In this document: in pieces, positions 56,915 through 64,000 of the stretch
Layout of the letters: every line of letters starts with the position of its first letter
How positions within the stretch are numbered: the first letter of the stretch is position 1
Origin: AR5 sp041497115
Lineage (GTDB): Bacteria; Methylomirabilota; Methylomirabilia; Rokubacteriales; CSP1-6
Assembly: GCA_041497115.1 (NCBI GenBank)
Contig: JBGQFW010000009.1
Span: 1-64,000, forward strand
DNA length: 64,000 bases
Direction: 5' to 3'
The notes under the pieces: generated by a model
What the model was told of the DNA's origin: nothing
Databases searched by the model: none
What the model saw: the letters and a program-made list of their open reading frames with translations, nothing else
Translations under genes and position numbers: made by a program

Positions 56915-58293
56915 CCGTCGCCGACGTCCTCGCCGACGGGCTCGGCCGCGCGGGGGCCACGCGCGTGTTCGCGGCGCCGGGCGCGCCGCCGGCGCTGCGC
57001 GAGGCGGCCGCCCGGCGCGGGCTGACGCTCGTGGCGGCGCCCGACGCGGCGGCGGCCGGCGTGATGGCGGCGGTCACCGGCCAGCTCACCGACGCGCCCG
57101 GCGCCGCGCTCGCCCCGCTGGGCGACGCCGCCGCGCTCGCGCCGGGGCTCGCGCTGGCCGCGCGCGATCGCGCGCCGCTCGTCGTCCTCACCGAGGCGCA
57201 CGCGGACGCCGCGCTGCTGGCGCCCGTCGTCAAGGCGAGCCTCGTCGCCGAGTCGGCCTCGGCCGGCCACTGGATCGCCCACGCCGCCAATCTCGCGCTG
57301 ACCGCCCCGCGCGGCCCCGTGCACGTGGCGTGCGCGGCGGCGAGCGCCGACGCCCCCGCGCTGCCGGTGGCGGCGGCGTGCCGGCCGGCGCCGCTGCCGC
57401 CGCCGCCGGCCGAGGCGCTCGACGCGCTGGCGCGCGCGCTGGCCGCGGCGACGCGCCCGCTCGTCGTCACCGGGCTCGAGTGCGGCGGCGACGACGCCAA
57501 GTGGCTGCGCGCGTTCGCCGAGTCGCTGCCGGCGGCGGTGCTGGCCACGCCGACGGGGCGCGGGGTGCTCGCCGACCCGCATCCGCTCGCGCTGGGGCTG
57601 CTCGACGCACACCATCCGCTGCTGGCGCGCGCCGACCTGATCCTGCTCGTCGGCGTGGACGCGGGCGAGCTGGCGCCCGGCGCGCTGCCGCCCGCGGCGG
57701 CCGTCGCGCGCCTCGCCCGCTCGCCGTGGCCGGCCGGGCGGCGCGCGCTCGCCGCCGACGTGACCGGCGACATCGCGCTGGTGATCGAGGAGCTGGCGCC
57801 GCGCGTGCGCGCGCGCCCGGCGGCGGACTGGAACGTGGCCGAGCTCGACCGCGTCAAGCGCGCCATTGTCCGCGAGGCGGCGGCGACGCCGGCGGCGCGC
57901 CTCGTGCAGCTCGCCCGCGAGGCGATGCCCGGGGGGACGGTGGCCACGGCCGACGTCGCGCTGCCGGGGAGCTGGCAGGCGGTGGCGCCGCGCGAGGTGC
58001 TCACGCCCGTCGGCGGCCACGCGACGCCCGGCTACGCGGTGCTGGCGGCCGTCGCCGCCCAGCTCGCCGACGCCGACCGCCGCGTCGTCGCGTTCACGAC
58101 GACGGCGGGGCTGGCCGCCGGCGCGCGCGGGCTGGCGCTGGCCCGTGAGCTCGCGCTGCCGATCGTGGTGGTCGTGCTGGACGGCCGGCTCGACGAGGCC
58201 GCCGCCGCCGGCGAGCTCGCCCGCGCGTTCCCGCCCCGGCGGCCGGTCGTCGTGGGCGCGGCAGAGGACGCCCAGTTTACACTGGGGGCATGA
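56911..58293 (+). CDS. Degenerate ThDP-enzyme-like protein (acetolactate synthase-like)
   Basis: A 460-residue protein with the three-domain outline of acetolactate synthase/benzoylformate decarboxylase enzymes. The N-terminus TVADVLADGLGRAGATRVFAAPG matches the PYR domain. A central domain follows (LVVTGLECGGDDAKWL), then a shortened C-terminal domain. Key residues are missing. The catalytic glutamate position of the PYR domain reads PDAAAAGVMAA, and the GDG...N diphosphate/Mg motif of the PP domain is absent (AFTTTAGLAAGARG, VVVLDGRLDEA). Probably not a normal ThDP enzyme. The only start compatible with family length is CTG at 56911, overlapping the aminotransferase stop. It overlaps the rhodanese start (ATGA). 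Confidence 0.72.
   Translation: MTVADVLADGLGRAGATRVFAAPGAPPALREAAARRGLTLVAAPDAAAAGVMAAVTGQLTDAPGAALAPLGDAAALAPGLALAARDRAPLVVLTEAHADAALLAPVVKASLVAESASAGHWIAHAANLALTAPRGPVHVACAAASADAPALPVAAACRPAPLPPPPAEALDALARALAAATRPLVVTGLECGGDDAKWLRAFAESLPAAVLATPTGRGVLADPHPLALGLLDAHHPLLARADLILLVGVDAGELAPGALPPAAAVARLARSPWPAGRRALAADVTGDIALVIEELAPRVRARPAADWNVAELDRVKRAIVREAAATPAARLVQLAREAMPGGTVATADVALPGSWQAVAPREVLTPVGGHATPGYAVLAAVAAQLADADRRVVAFTTTAGLAAGARGLALARELALPIVVVVLDGRLDEAAAAGELARAFPPRRPVVVGAAEDAQFTLGA
58271..58286 (+). promoter_or_regulatory. Palindrome with embedded -10 box before the rhodanese gene
   Basis: CCCAGT-TTAC-ACTGGG is a perfect six-base inverted repeat. It contains TACACT at 58278-58283, six bases before the ATG at 58290. 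It could be an operator over an internal promoter giving a leaderless transcript; the evidence is sequence pattern only. Confidence 0.35.
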
Positions 58294-59171
58294 GACACCT
58301 GCGACTCGCCCTGACGATCCTCGTGGCGCTGGCGGCGGCCGCGCCGGTCGCCGCCGCCGACCTGCCGCTGCTCGTGAGCGCCGAGTGGCTGCGCGAGCAC
58401 CAGGCCGACCGCGATCTGCGCATCGTGGACATGCAGAGCGGGGCGATCGACTACACGCAGGGGCACGTCCCCGGCGCCGTCTGGCTCGACGTGGACGACG
58501 CCCGGGTGGCGGTGCCGGCGGGCGGCTACCGGCTGCCGGACGCCGACGGGGCCCAGCGGCTGCTCGCCCGGCTCGGCATCGGCCCGGCGACGCGCGTGGT
58601 GATCTACGACGACTCCGGCGGCCTCGACGCCGCCCGCCTGTTCTTCACCCTCGACGTCTACGGCCAGCGCAACGTGGCGATCCTCGACGGCGGCAGCGCG
58701 CGGTGGCGCGCGCTGGGCGGCGCGTGGACCGCCGAGGTGCCGCGCGTCGCGGCGCCGGTGGCGCGCGCGCTGGCGTTCGACGCCACCCGCGTCGCCGATG
58801 CGGAGTGGATCCGCGAGCGGCTCGGCCGCCCGGACGTCGCCCTGCTCGACGCGCGCTCGCCCGGCGAGTACACCGCCCGGGACGTGCGTGCGCGGCGCGG
58901 CGGTCACATCCCCGGCGCCGTGAATATCGAATGGACGCGCCACCTCCGTCCCGACGGCACCTTCAAGCCCGTGGACGAGCTGCGCGTGATGTACACCGCC
59001 GCCGGCGTCACCCCCGACAAGACCGTGGTCACCTACTGCCAGACCCAGCACCGCGCCTCGCACTCCTACTTCGTGCTGCGCCTGCTCGGCTACCCGAAGG
59101 TCGCCGGCTACGACCGCTCCTGGAGCGAGTGGGGCAACCGAAGCGATCTCCCGATCGAAGCCGCCCGCTAA
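58290..59171 (+). CDS. Exported tandem-rhodanese sulfurtransferase
   Basis: A 293-residue protein with a signal peptide (residues 1-23, cleavage near AAA|DL) and two rhodanese domains (about 30-140 and 165-285). The second carries the active-site cysteine in the loop CQTQHRAS. The first lacks a catalytic cysteine (YDDSGGLDAAR), as usual in two-domain enzymes. CRKGT/CG(S/T)GVT loops are absent, so thiosulfate versus 3-mercaptopyruvate preference is uncertain. Predicted periplasmic persulfide transfer. ATG at 58290 overlaps the upstream stop. The periplasmic selenoperoxiredoxin later in the window suggests periplasmic thiol chemistry, but no direct link is shown. Confidence 0.88.
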   Translation: MRHLRLALTILVALAAAAPVAAADLPLLVSAEWLREHQADRDLRIVDMQSGAIDYTQGHVPGAVWLDVDDARVAVPAGGYRLPDADGAQRLLARLGIGPATRVVIYDDSGGLDAARLFFTLDVYGQRNVAILDGGSARWRALGGAWTAEVPRVAAPVARALAFDATRVADAEWIRERLGRPDVALLDARSPGEYTARDVRARRGGHIPGAVNIEWTRHLRPDGTFKPVDELRVMYTAAGVTPDKTVVTYCQTQHRASHSYFVLRLLGYPKVAGYDRSWSEWGNRSDLPIEAAR

Positions 59172-59265
59172 CGCTCGCGGCAAGCGGTTCGCATGGGACA
59201 TGTGCGCGCCCGGTGAATCCCGCCCATAGATTCCTCGACTGAAATCGCCGCCCACCGACGTGGTG

Positions 59266-59430
59266 GTGCCGCGGGGCGGGCCGGTGCGGGGTGGGGCCGG
59301 CAGGACCCGTTCCCGCCGCGCACGACCGAGGGAGGCGCAGTCGGATGGAGCCCAGCCGCCCCCGGTTCAACGCGTGCTGCAGCCTCGTGGTCTCGCCGGC
59401 CCCACCCCGCGCCGGCCCGCCCCGCGGCAC
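59266..59430. repeat. Long stem-loop element, family S, copy B
   Basis: A 36-base inverted repeat (59266-59301 against 59395-59430) with one mismatch that would be a G-U pair. It encloses a 93-base loop starting AGGACCCGTTCCCG and ending CTCGTGGTCTC. It sits between convergent rhodanese and amidohydrolase genes. Stem sequence differs from copy A at 53814 while pairing is kept, and loop edges are nearly the same, indicating a conserved structure. Confidence 0.75.
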
Positions 59431-59448
59431 GCGGCGTCAGGCAGACCG

Positions 59449-60882
59449 CTAGTCCCAGTCGGGGTAGCTGAGCGGCGAGAGGTCGTCGGCGCCGCGGCCG
59501 GCCCAGTCGAACCCGCGCATGCGCGGCCACATGCGCTCGCCGCCCGCCTGCAGGTCGGCGAGGATCGTCGCCTCGTCGGCCGCCAGCACGCGGCCCGCGT
59601 CGACGACCAGGCGCCCGCCGACGTACACGCGGTCCACGTCCTCGGCCGTCGCGTTGTAGACGATGTTCTTGATCGGGTCGCGCAGCGGCGTCATGGTCCA
59701 CGACGACGCCTTCCAGAGGACGAGGTCGGCGGCGGCGCCGGGGGCGATGCGGCCGAGGTCGTCGCGGCCGAGCGCCCGGGCGCCGCCCAGCGTGGCGGCG
59801 TCGAAGGCGTGGGCGGCGGTGGTCGCCTGGGTGTTGCGCTCGACGATCTTCGAGCACACCGCGGCCCAGCGCATCGCCTCGATGACCGACTGCGGATTGG
59901 TGTCGGTGCCGAGCGCGACGTTGATGCCGGCCGTGCGGTAGAGGGCGAACGACTCCATCACGACGCCGCGGCGGGCGAACACCCACGGCGCGTGGGCGAC
60001 GGTGACCCCGGCCTCGGCCATGAGGCCGACGTCGCCGGCCGGGTAGTTCGTCCACGACGAGCCGCCGATGATGAGGGCGTGGCCCAGCACGGTGTTCTCG
60101 CCGAGCACGCCGAGGTCGTGCAGCCAGGCGATCGGCGTCTTGCCGTGGCGCTGGAGCATCTCGTTGAACTCCACCACCGACTGCGAGGTGTGCAGCGTGA
60201 ACGGGCGCTGGGCGTCGTCGGCGCGCTGCTTGGCCTCGCGCAGCAGCTCGGGGGTGCAGGTGTCCACCTGGGCGGGCGCGAAGTAGCAGTGCACGAGGCC
60301 GCCGTGGGCGCCGTCGTGCTTGTCGAAGAACTCGACGGCGCGCCGCAGCCCGCGGCGGCCGGCCTCCTCGTCCCACTCCCACGTCACGCGGCGGCCGTCG
60401 GTCGTGAGCCAGCGGCCGGAGCGGAAGGTGAGACCCATGTAGACGCGCAGGCCGTAGTGGGCCGCGCGCGCCACGACGTAATCGCCGAGGCCGCCGATCT
60501 CCATGACGGTGGTCACGCCGCCGCGCAGCAGCTCGGCCATCGAGAAGTCCACGCAGGCCCGGCCGGCCGCCTCGTCCTGCGCCTCGCTGCGCACCGGCAG
60601 CATCTCGAACAGCCCCGAGTACCAGAACTGCGGATTGCCGCGGTCCTCGATGAACGAGCGGTCGAGCGGCGAGCCGGCGATGTGCGCGTGCGTGCTGATG
60701 AGCCCGGGCGTGACGACGCGGTCGCGGGCGTCGAGGGTCTCGTCGGCCGCGCCGTCCCACGTGCGGCCCACGTGGACGATCCGCCCGCCCTCGACGACGA
60801 CCACGCCATCGCGCAGGATGCGATGGCCGTCGCCGTCGAACGCGACCACCCAGCCCGCCCGGATCGCGAGTCGGCCGGCCAC
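59449..60882 (-). CDS. Amidohydrolase (TRZ/ATZ, SsnA-like)
   Basis: A 477-residue metal-dependent hydrolase with the usual composite beta-sandwich plus TIM barrel. Metal ligands and catalytic residues are in STHAHIAG (HxH, about residue 68), LHTSQS, LGHALIIG and LGTDTNPQ (aspartate). Related to chlorohydrolases/deaminases acting on triazines, guanine or S-adenosylhomocysteine analogues; substrate unknown. GTG at 60882 is chosen; an in-frame CTG at 60888 overlaps the upstream stop. It lies three bases after the ketosynthase gene on the same strand, so they form an operon. Confidence 0.88.
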   Translation of the reverse strand: MAGRLAIRAGWVVAFDGDGHRILRDGVVVVEGGRIVHVGRTWDGAADETLDARDRVVTPGLISTHAHIAGSPLDRSFIEDRGNPQFWYSGLFEMLPVRSEAQDEAAGRACVDFSMAELLRGGVTTVMEIGGLGDYVVARAAHYGLRVYMGLTFRSGRWLTTDGRRVTWEWDEEAGRRGLRRAVEFFDKHDGAHGGLVHCYFAPAQVDTCTPELLREAKQRADDAQRPFTLHTSQSVVEFNEMLQRHGKTPIAWLHDLGVLGENTVLGHALIIGGSSWTNYPAGDVGLMAEAGVTVAHAPWVFARRGVVMESFALYRTAGINVALGTDTNPQSVIEAMRWAAVCSKIVERNTQATTAAHAFDAATLGGARALGRDDLGRIAPGAAADLVLWKASSWTMTPLRDPIKNIVYNATAEDVDRVYVGGRLVVDAGRVLAADEATILADLQAGGERMWPRMRGFDWAGRGADDLSPLSYPDWD

Positions 60883-60884
60883 GC

Positions 60885-62741
60885 TCAGCGCGCGACTACT
60901 GCGGGATCGACGCGCATGACGACGTAGCCGCCCACCGCACCGGCGCCGAAGCCGGGGGCGAAGATCCGCATGGGCCGGTCGATCACCCCCTCGACCACCG
61001 CGTCGTAGATGGCCAGCGGGATCGAGGCCGACGACGTGTTGCCGACCGTCTCGATGTTGAAGTAGAGGCGCTCGGGCGGGATGCCGGCCGCCTTGGCGTA
61101 GTGCACGACCATCGTCTTGTTGGCCTGGTGGGGCACGACGAGGTCGATCGCCTGCAGCATCGTGCCGGCGCCGTCGGGATGGGGCAGCGTGCCGAGCTCG
61201 TCGATCATCTGGGTGAGGTAGCGCTTCACCAGCGCCTTCACCTCGGGGCCGTGCACGGTGATGTTGTTGTCGAACTCCGGATTGGGCCAGATGATCGAGT
61301 CCACCTCGCTCATGGGACCGCTGGCGTAGGTCTGGTAGTACTCGACGTCGGGCCGGGCGCCCTCGGGGGCGGGGCCGATCACCAGCGCGGCGGCGCCGTC
61401 GCCGAAGATCATGCGCGAGGTGCGCACGGTGCCGATCTTGTCCGAGAACTTCTCGCCGCACACCAGCAGGACCGGCCGCCGCACCTCCTGCAGCTGGCGG
61501 ATCGCCTCGCTCAGCCCGTAGGGCAGCCCCGCGCACGCCGCCACCATGTCGCCCGAGAAGTGCGTCTGGAACATCCCGAGCTGGCCGGAGAGCCAGGTGG
61601 CCAGCGACGGCATCATCTTGGCGCTCGTGCACGAGCAGAAGATGACGGCGCCGATCTCCTCGGGGCGGCGGCCCGCCTTGGCCAGCGCGGCCTGGGCGGC
61701 GAGCAGCGAGATGTGGTCGAGGTCGAGCGCGGTGTAGAGGCGCTGGCGGATGCCGGTCTTGTCCTCGATCTCCACCGCCGTCATCGGCGACCACGAGTAC
61801 GCGGCGTTGCGGATGAGGTCCTCGTTCGTGCAGGGGGTCTCCCCCTTGTACACCGCCAGCGCTTCCAGCCTCGGCATCACGCCGAAGCGCGCGCGCACGT
61901 CGATGGCCGGGTAGGGCGCGACGGGCGGCCGCGACTCGGCGGCGGGCGGCAGCGGCCGGCGCCGGCGGGCGCCGGTCCGCACGCGCCGGATGAACTGCTG
62001 CACGTCCTCGTTGCGCGGGCGGTAGACCACCACGAAATCGTCGTCGTGGAGCTTGCCGACCTCGATCACCCGCATCTTGCCGCGGTCCCACCGGTACTGG
62101 TTGTGCAGGACCATCGTCTGCCGCATCAGCGCCTCCAGCTCGGGCACCCGGTGCGAGTACTCGACGATGTCGTCCCAGCCGTAGCCTGGATAGTCGGGGT
62201 CGTGCGCGAGCAGGTGATAGGTCAGGTTTTTCGGGTTGGCGAGAATTTCGCCCACGGTGGGCTTGATCGGCGACAGCTCGGCCCCCGCCCCCTTCTTGTG
62301 GCGGAACACGTCGAACAGGACGCGGAAGATCTTGTCCTCGGTGCCCTCGTCCCACGCCGGCACCAGGTTGCGATAGCCCGTCTCGATCGCCGCCGCCAGC
62401 TCGGCCCCCTCCCACGCCTTGAAGATCGGCAGGAAGATGTCGTCGCGCTGGCGCGGCACGTCGCGCCAGCGCATCGGCTGCTTGTCGTACATCGTGAACG
62501 GGTAGCGGTTGACCCAGAACAGGTCGAGCGCGAGGTCGCGCAGCAGCTCGTAGCGGCCCTTGTACTCGCCCGCCTCGAGCCGGGCGACGATGTCGGCTTC
62601 GCTCGGCGCCTTCGCCTCGAAGTCGCGGCGGATCACGGCGGCGAACTGCTCGAGCGTCTCGAACACGGCGAAGTCGAGCGCCGGAAAGAAATTGTAGGGA
62701 AAGACGATCCGGCCGTAGCGGTTGACGATGAAGGGCTTCAT
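60885..62741 (-). CDS. Ketosynthase III (FabH-like) with N-terminal domain of unknown function
   Basis: A 618-residue protein. Residues about 285-618 are a thiolase-fold ketosynthase III, with catalytic C403 in DMVAACAGLPYGL, histidine in VPHQANKTMV and asparagine in NTSSASIPLA, giving a complete Cys-His-Asn triad. It condenses an acyl thioester with malonyl-ACP or a related extender. Residues about 1-265 (VNRYGRIVFPYNFFPALDF, LLRDLALDLFWVNRYPF, DDIVEYSHRVPELEALM) are not recognised; a proline- and arginine-rich linker (RTGARRRRPLPP) joins the two. FabH is normally about 320 residues, so this is a fusion. Upstream of and probably cotranscribed with the amidohydrolase. Confidence 0.85.
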   Translation of the reverse strand: MKPFIVNRYGRIVFPYNFFPALDFAVFETLEQFAAVIRRDFEAKAPSEADIVARLEAGEYKGRYELLRDLALDLFWVNRYPFTMYDKQPMRWRDVPRQRDDIFLPIFKAWEGAELAAAIETGYRNLVPAWDEGTEDKIFRVLFDVFRHKKGAGAELSPIKPTVGEILANPKNLTYHLLAHDPDYPGYGWDDIVEYSHRVPELEALMRQTMVLHNQYRWDRGKMRVIEVGKLHDDDFVVVYRPRNEDVQQFIRRVRTGARRRRPLPPAAESRPPVAPYPAIDVRARFGVMPRLEALAVYKGETPCTNEDLIRNAAYSWSPMTAVEIEDKTGIRQRLYTALDLDHISLLAAQAALAKAGRRPEEIGAVIFCSCTSAKMMPSLATWLSGQLGMFQTHFSGDMVAACAGLPYGLSEAIRQLQEVRRPVLLVCGEKFSDKIGTVRTSRMIFGDGAAALVIGPAPEGARPDVEYYQTYASGPMSEVDSIIWPNPEFDNNITVHGPEVKALVKRYLTQMIDELGTLPHPDGAGTMLQAIDLVVPHQANKTMVVHYAKAAGIPPERLYFNIETVGNTSSASIPLAIYDAVVEGVIDRPMRIFAPGFGAGAVGGYVVMRVDPAVVAR

Positions 62742-62796
62742 GCGGCCGACCTCCCGAGGCTCACCGTAAGCCCGGCGTTGGTGTTGCGCAAGCCGC

Positions 62797-62802
62797 TATA
62801 AT
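62797..62802 (+). promoter_or_regulatory. -10 box of the selenoprotein operon
   Basis: A perfect TATAAT ends six bases before the ATG at 62809, so the expected transcription start coincides with the start codon. No ribosome-binding site precedes the ATG, which fits a leaderless mRNA. Confidence 0.5.
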
Positions 62803-62808
62803 CCAGTC

Positions 62809-63462
62809 ATGCCGATCCTCGAGCCACGCGACGCCGACGCCGTCCGCCAGGAGTTCCAGCGCATCCAGGGGCCGGTCAAGCTGGTGGTCTTCTCGCAGGA
62901 GCTGGTGGCCGGCGACCTGTGCCGCCAGAACGAGCAGCTCGCTCGCGAGGTGGCCGCACTCGACGATCGCATCAGCGTCGAGGTGCTCAACCCGGCCATC
63001 GACCGCGCGCGCGCCGAGGCGTACGGCGTGGACCAGGTGCCGGCGATCGTGGTGGAGGGGGCGCGCGACTACGGCATCCGCTTCCTCGGCATCCCGGCGG
63101 GCTACGAGTTCAGCAACCTGATCGACTCGATCATCGTCGCCTCGAGCGGCGAGCCCCAGCTCACCGACGCCACCAAGTCCTCGCTGGCGGGTCTCACCGG
63201 CGACGTGAACATCAAGGTCTTCTCGACGCCCACCTGACCGTACTGTCCCCGGGCCGTGCGCCTGGCGCAGCACATGGCAGTGGCGTCCGACCGGGTCACC
63301 GCCACCGCGATCGAGGCCACCGAGTTCCCCGACCTCTCGCGCGCCTACCGGGTCAGCGCGGTGCCCAAGATCGTCATCAACGACCGCGTGGAGTTCGAGG
63401 GCGCGCTGCCGGAGGCGCAGTTCCTCGACGCCGTGCTGCGCGCGGTGGCGCCGGAGGCGTGA
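62809..63462 (+). CDS. Selenocysteine protein disulfide oxidoreductase-like protein (UGA recoded)
   Basis: A 217-residue tandem thioredoxin-fold protein read through UGA at 63235-63237 (codon 143). The second domain has KVFSTPT-U-PYC-PRAV, the usual CPYC site of glutaredoxin-like PDO proteins with selenocysteine at the first position, then YRVSAVPKIVIND with its cis-proline. The first domain (residues about 15-125) keeps the fold (VKLVVFSQ, VDQVPAIVVEG) but has lost its CxxC, retaining one cysteine in DLCRQ. Without recoding the protein would end before its only intact active site. The real stop at 63460-63462 overlaps the peroxiredoxin ATG (TGATG). No signal peptide, so cytoplasmic. Confidence 0.9.
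63253..63278 (+). promoter_or_regulatory. SECIS-like hairpin of the PDO gene
   Basis: GCCGTGC (63253-63259) pairs with GCAC (63270-63273) and GGC (63276-63278) around a two-base bulge. The loop begins with G at 63260, 23 bases after the UGA. An alternative stem is TGCGC (63257-63261) / GCGCA (63265-63269). Weaker than the hairpins of the other two selenoprotein genes. Confidence 0.45.
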
Positions 63463-63992
63463 TGCGCGCGCTCGGGGCCGCCGCCGCGCTGCTGGTCCTC
63501 ACCGCCGTCGCCGCCGCCGCCGCCGACCCGACGCCGCTCGCGGTCGGCGCCGCCGTCCCCGACATGTCGCTGGTGGACCAGCACGGCCAGCCGGTGCGCC
63601 TGGCCGACCTCCTGCGCCAGCGCGACTGGGTGGTCGTCGCCTTCTACGTCAAGGCGTTCACCGGCGGCTGAGAGGCCGAATTCTCCCGGTTCCGGGAGGA
63701 CAACGCGAAGTTCGCCGCGCTCAACGCCGAGATCGTCGGCGTCTCCGCCGACCCGCCCGAGCGCAACCTGGCGTGGGCGCGCGAGCTGAAGCTCCCGTTC
63801 CGGCTGCTCAGCGATCCCACCGGCCACGCGGCCCGACGCTGGGGCGTCTGGGACGACACCTGGGGCCTCGCCAAGCGCGTCACCTTCGTGGTGGACCGGG
63901 GTGGCCACGTCCGCTGGGTCGAGACCGGCGGCCTCGCCATCCAGACCAACCGCACGCTGGACGCCGTCACCCGGCTTGCCCGCGCGAAGTAG
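63462..63992 (+). CDS. Exported selenocysteine peroxiredoxin (PrxQ/BCP-like, UGA recoded)
   Basis: A 176-residue AhpC/TSA-family protein read through UGA at 63669-63671 (codon 70). Residues 1-21 form a signal peptide, giving a predicted periplasmic or secreted peroxidase. The peroxidatic site reads AFTGG-U-EAEF, with selenocysteine where TPGCTAE has its cysteine and the threonine at -3 kept. Downstream, FRLLSDPTGHAARRWGV and AKRVTFVVDRGG with the conserved arginine are normal. No second (resolving) cysteine is visible, so it would be a 1-Sec type relying on an external thiol. Its ATG overlaps the PDO stop, so the two are cotranslated. TAG at 63990 is the true stop. Confidence 0.9.
63681..63700 (+). 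promoter_or_regulatory. SECIS hairpin of the peroxiredoxin gene
   Basis: TTCTCCCG (63681-63688) pairs with CGGGAGGA (63693-63700) with one G-U pair, closing a four-base loop GTTC whose first base is G. The loop starts 18 bases after the UGA, in the bacterial SECIS range. Confidence 0.72.
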
Positions 63993-64000
63993 CGACCGGC

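Noticed and set aside
62809..63237. Complete 142-residue gene ending at TGA 63235
   Set aside because: The frame continues with a standard PYC half of a redox site and a full thioredoxin domain up to 63462, so this TGA is best read as selenocysteine.

Overview
The window is about 70% G+C and densely packed. Genes often overlap by 1-8 bases at ATGA, GTGA or TGATG junctions. Gene content fits an uncultivated soil bacterium of the Candidatus Rokubacteria / Methylomirabilota type: several branched-chain-amino-acid-type (HAAT) ABC transporters mixed with acyl-CoA synthetases, an F420-type luciferase-like oxidoreductase, a fused transaldolase/phosphoglucose isomerase, and selenoproteins. This assignment is an inference from gene content and composition; no rRNA or ribosomal protein gene is present.

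Layout. 1-5.9 kb: 3' part of an acyl-CoA synthetase, a purine permease, a small membrane protein, a radical SAM/SPASM gene behind a sigma-54-like promoter, and citrate synthase. 6-23.8 kb: one long co-directional array behind a good sigma-70 promoter. It holds two paralogous cassettes of acyl-CoA synthetase plus LivG/H/M, solute-binding protein and LivF, then a lipoprotein globin, a third synthetase, an acyl-CoA dehydrogenase and an SDR. The array reads as uptake, CoA activation and beta-oxidation of one or more carboxylic acids. 23.9-28.1 kb: sugar kinase, Tal-Pgi fusion, cyclophilin-like protein. 28.1-32.6 kb: a visibly lower-G+C helicase-nuclease gene, probably acquired. 32.6-38 kb (minus strand): LLM oxidoreductase, fatty acyl-AMP ligase, M28 peptidase, YbaK-like deacylase, PIG-L deacetylase. 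38-44 kb: a membrane protein pair, uvrA with a hairpin repeat inserted in frame, and pyruvate kinase. 44-52.1 kb: a giant hybrid histidine kinase of about 2670 residues with thirteen GAF domains. 52.2-64 kb: enoyl-CoA hydratase, a selenocysteine glutaredoxin-DinB fusion, a duplicated membrane protein, an FGE-like protein, an aminotransferase, a degenerate ThDP enzyme, an exported rhodanese, an amidohydrolase, a ketosynthase III fusion, and a two-gene operon of further selenoproteins (a PDO-like protein and an exported peroxiredoxin).

The most striking biology is the set of three UGA-recoded thiol-redox genes. Each has UGA exactly at the nucleophilic cysteine position of a thioredoxin-fold enzyme and a hairpin at bacterial SECIS distance; two of the hairpins are convincing and the third is weaker. 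Standard gene calling would split or truncate all three. The window also carries three separate dispersed hairpin or palindrome families in intergenic DNA, one of which has entered a coding sequence. Two genes appear to start with CTG overlapping the upstream stop codon.
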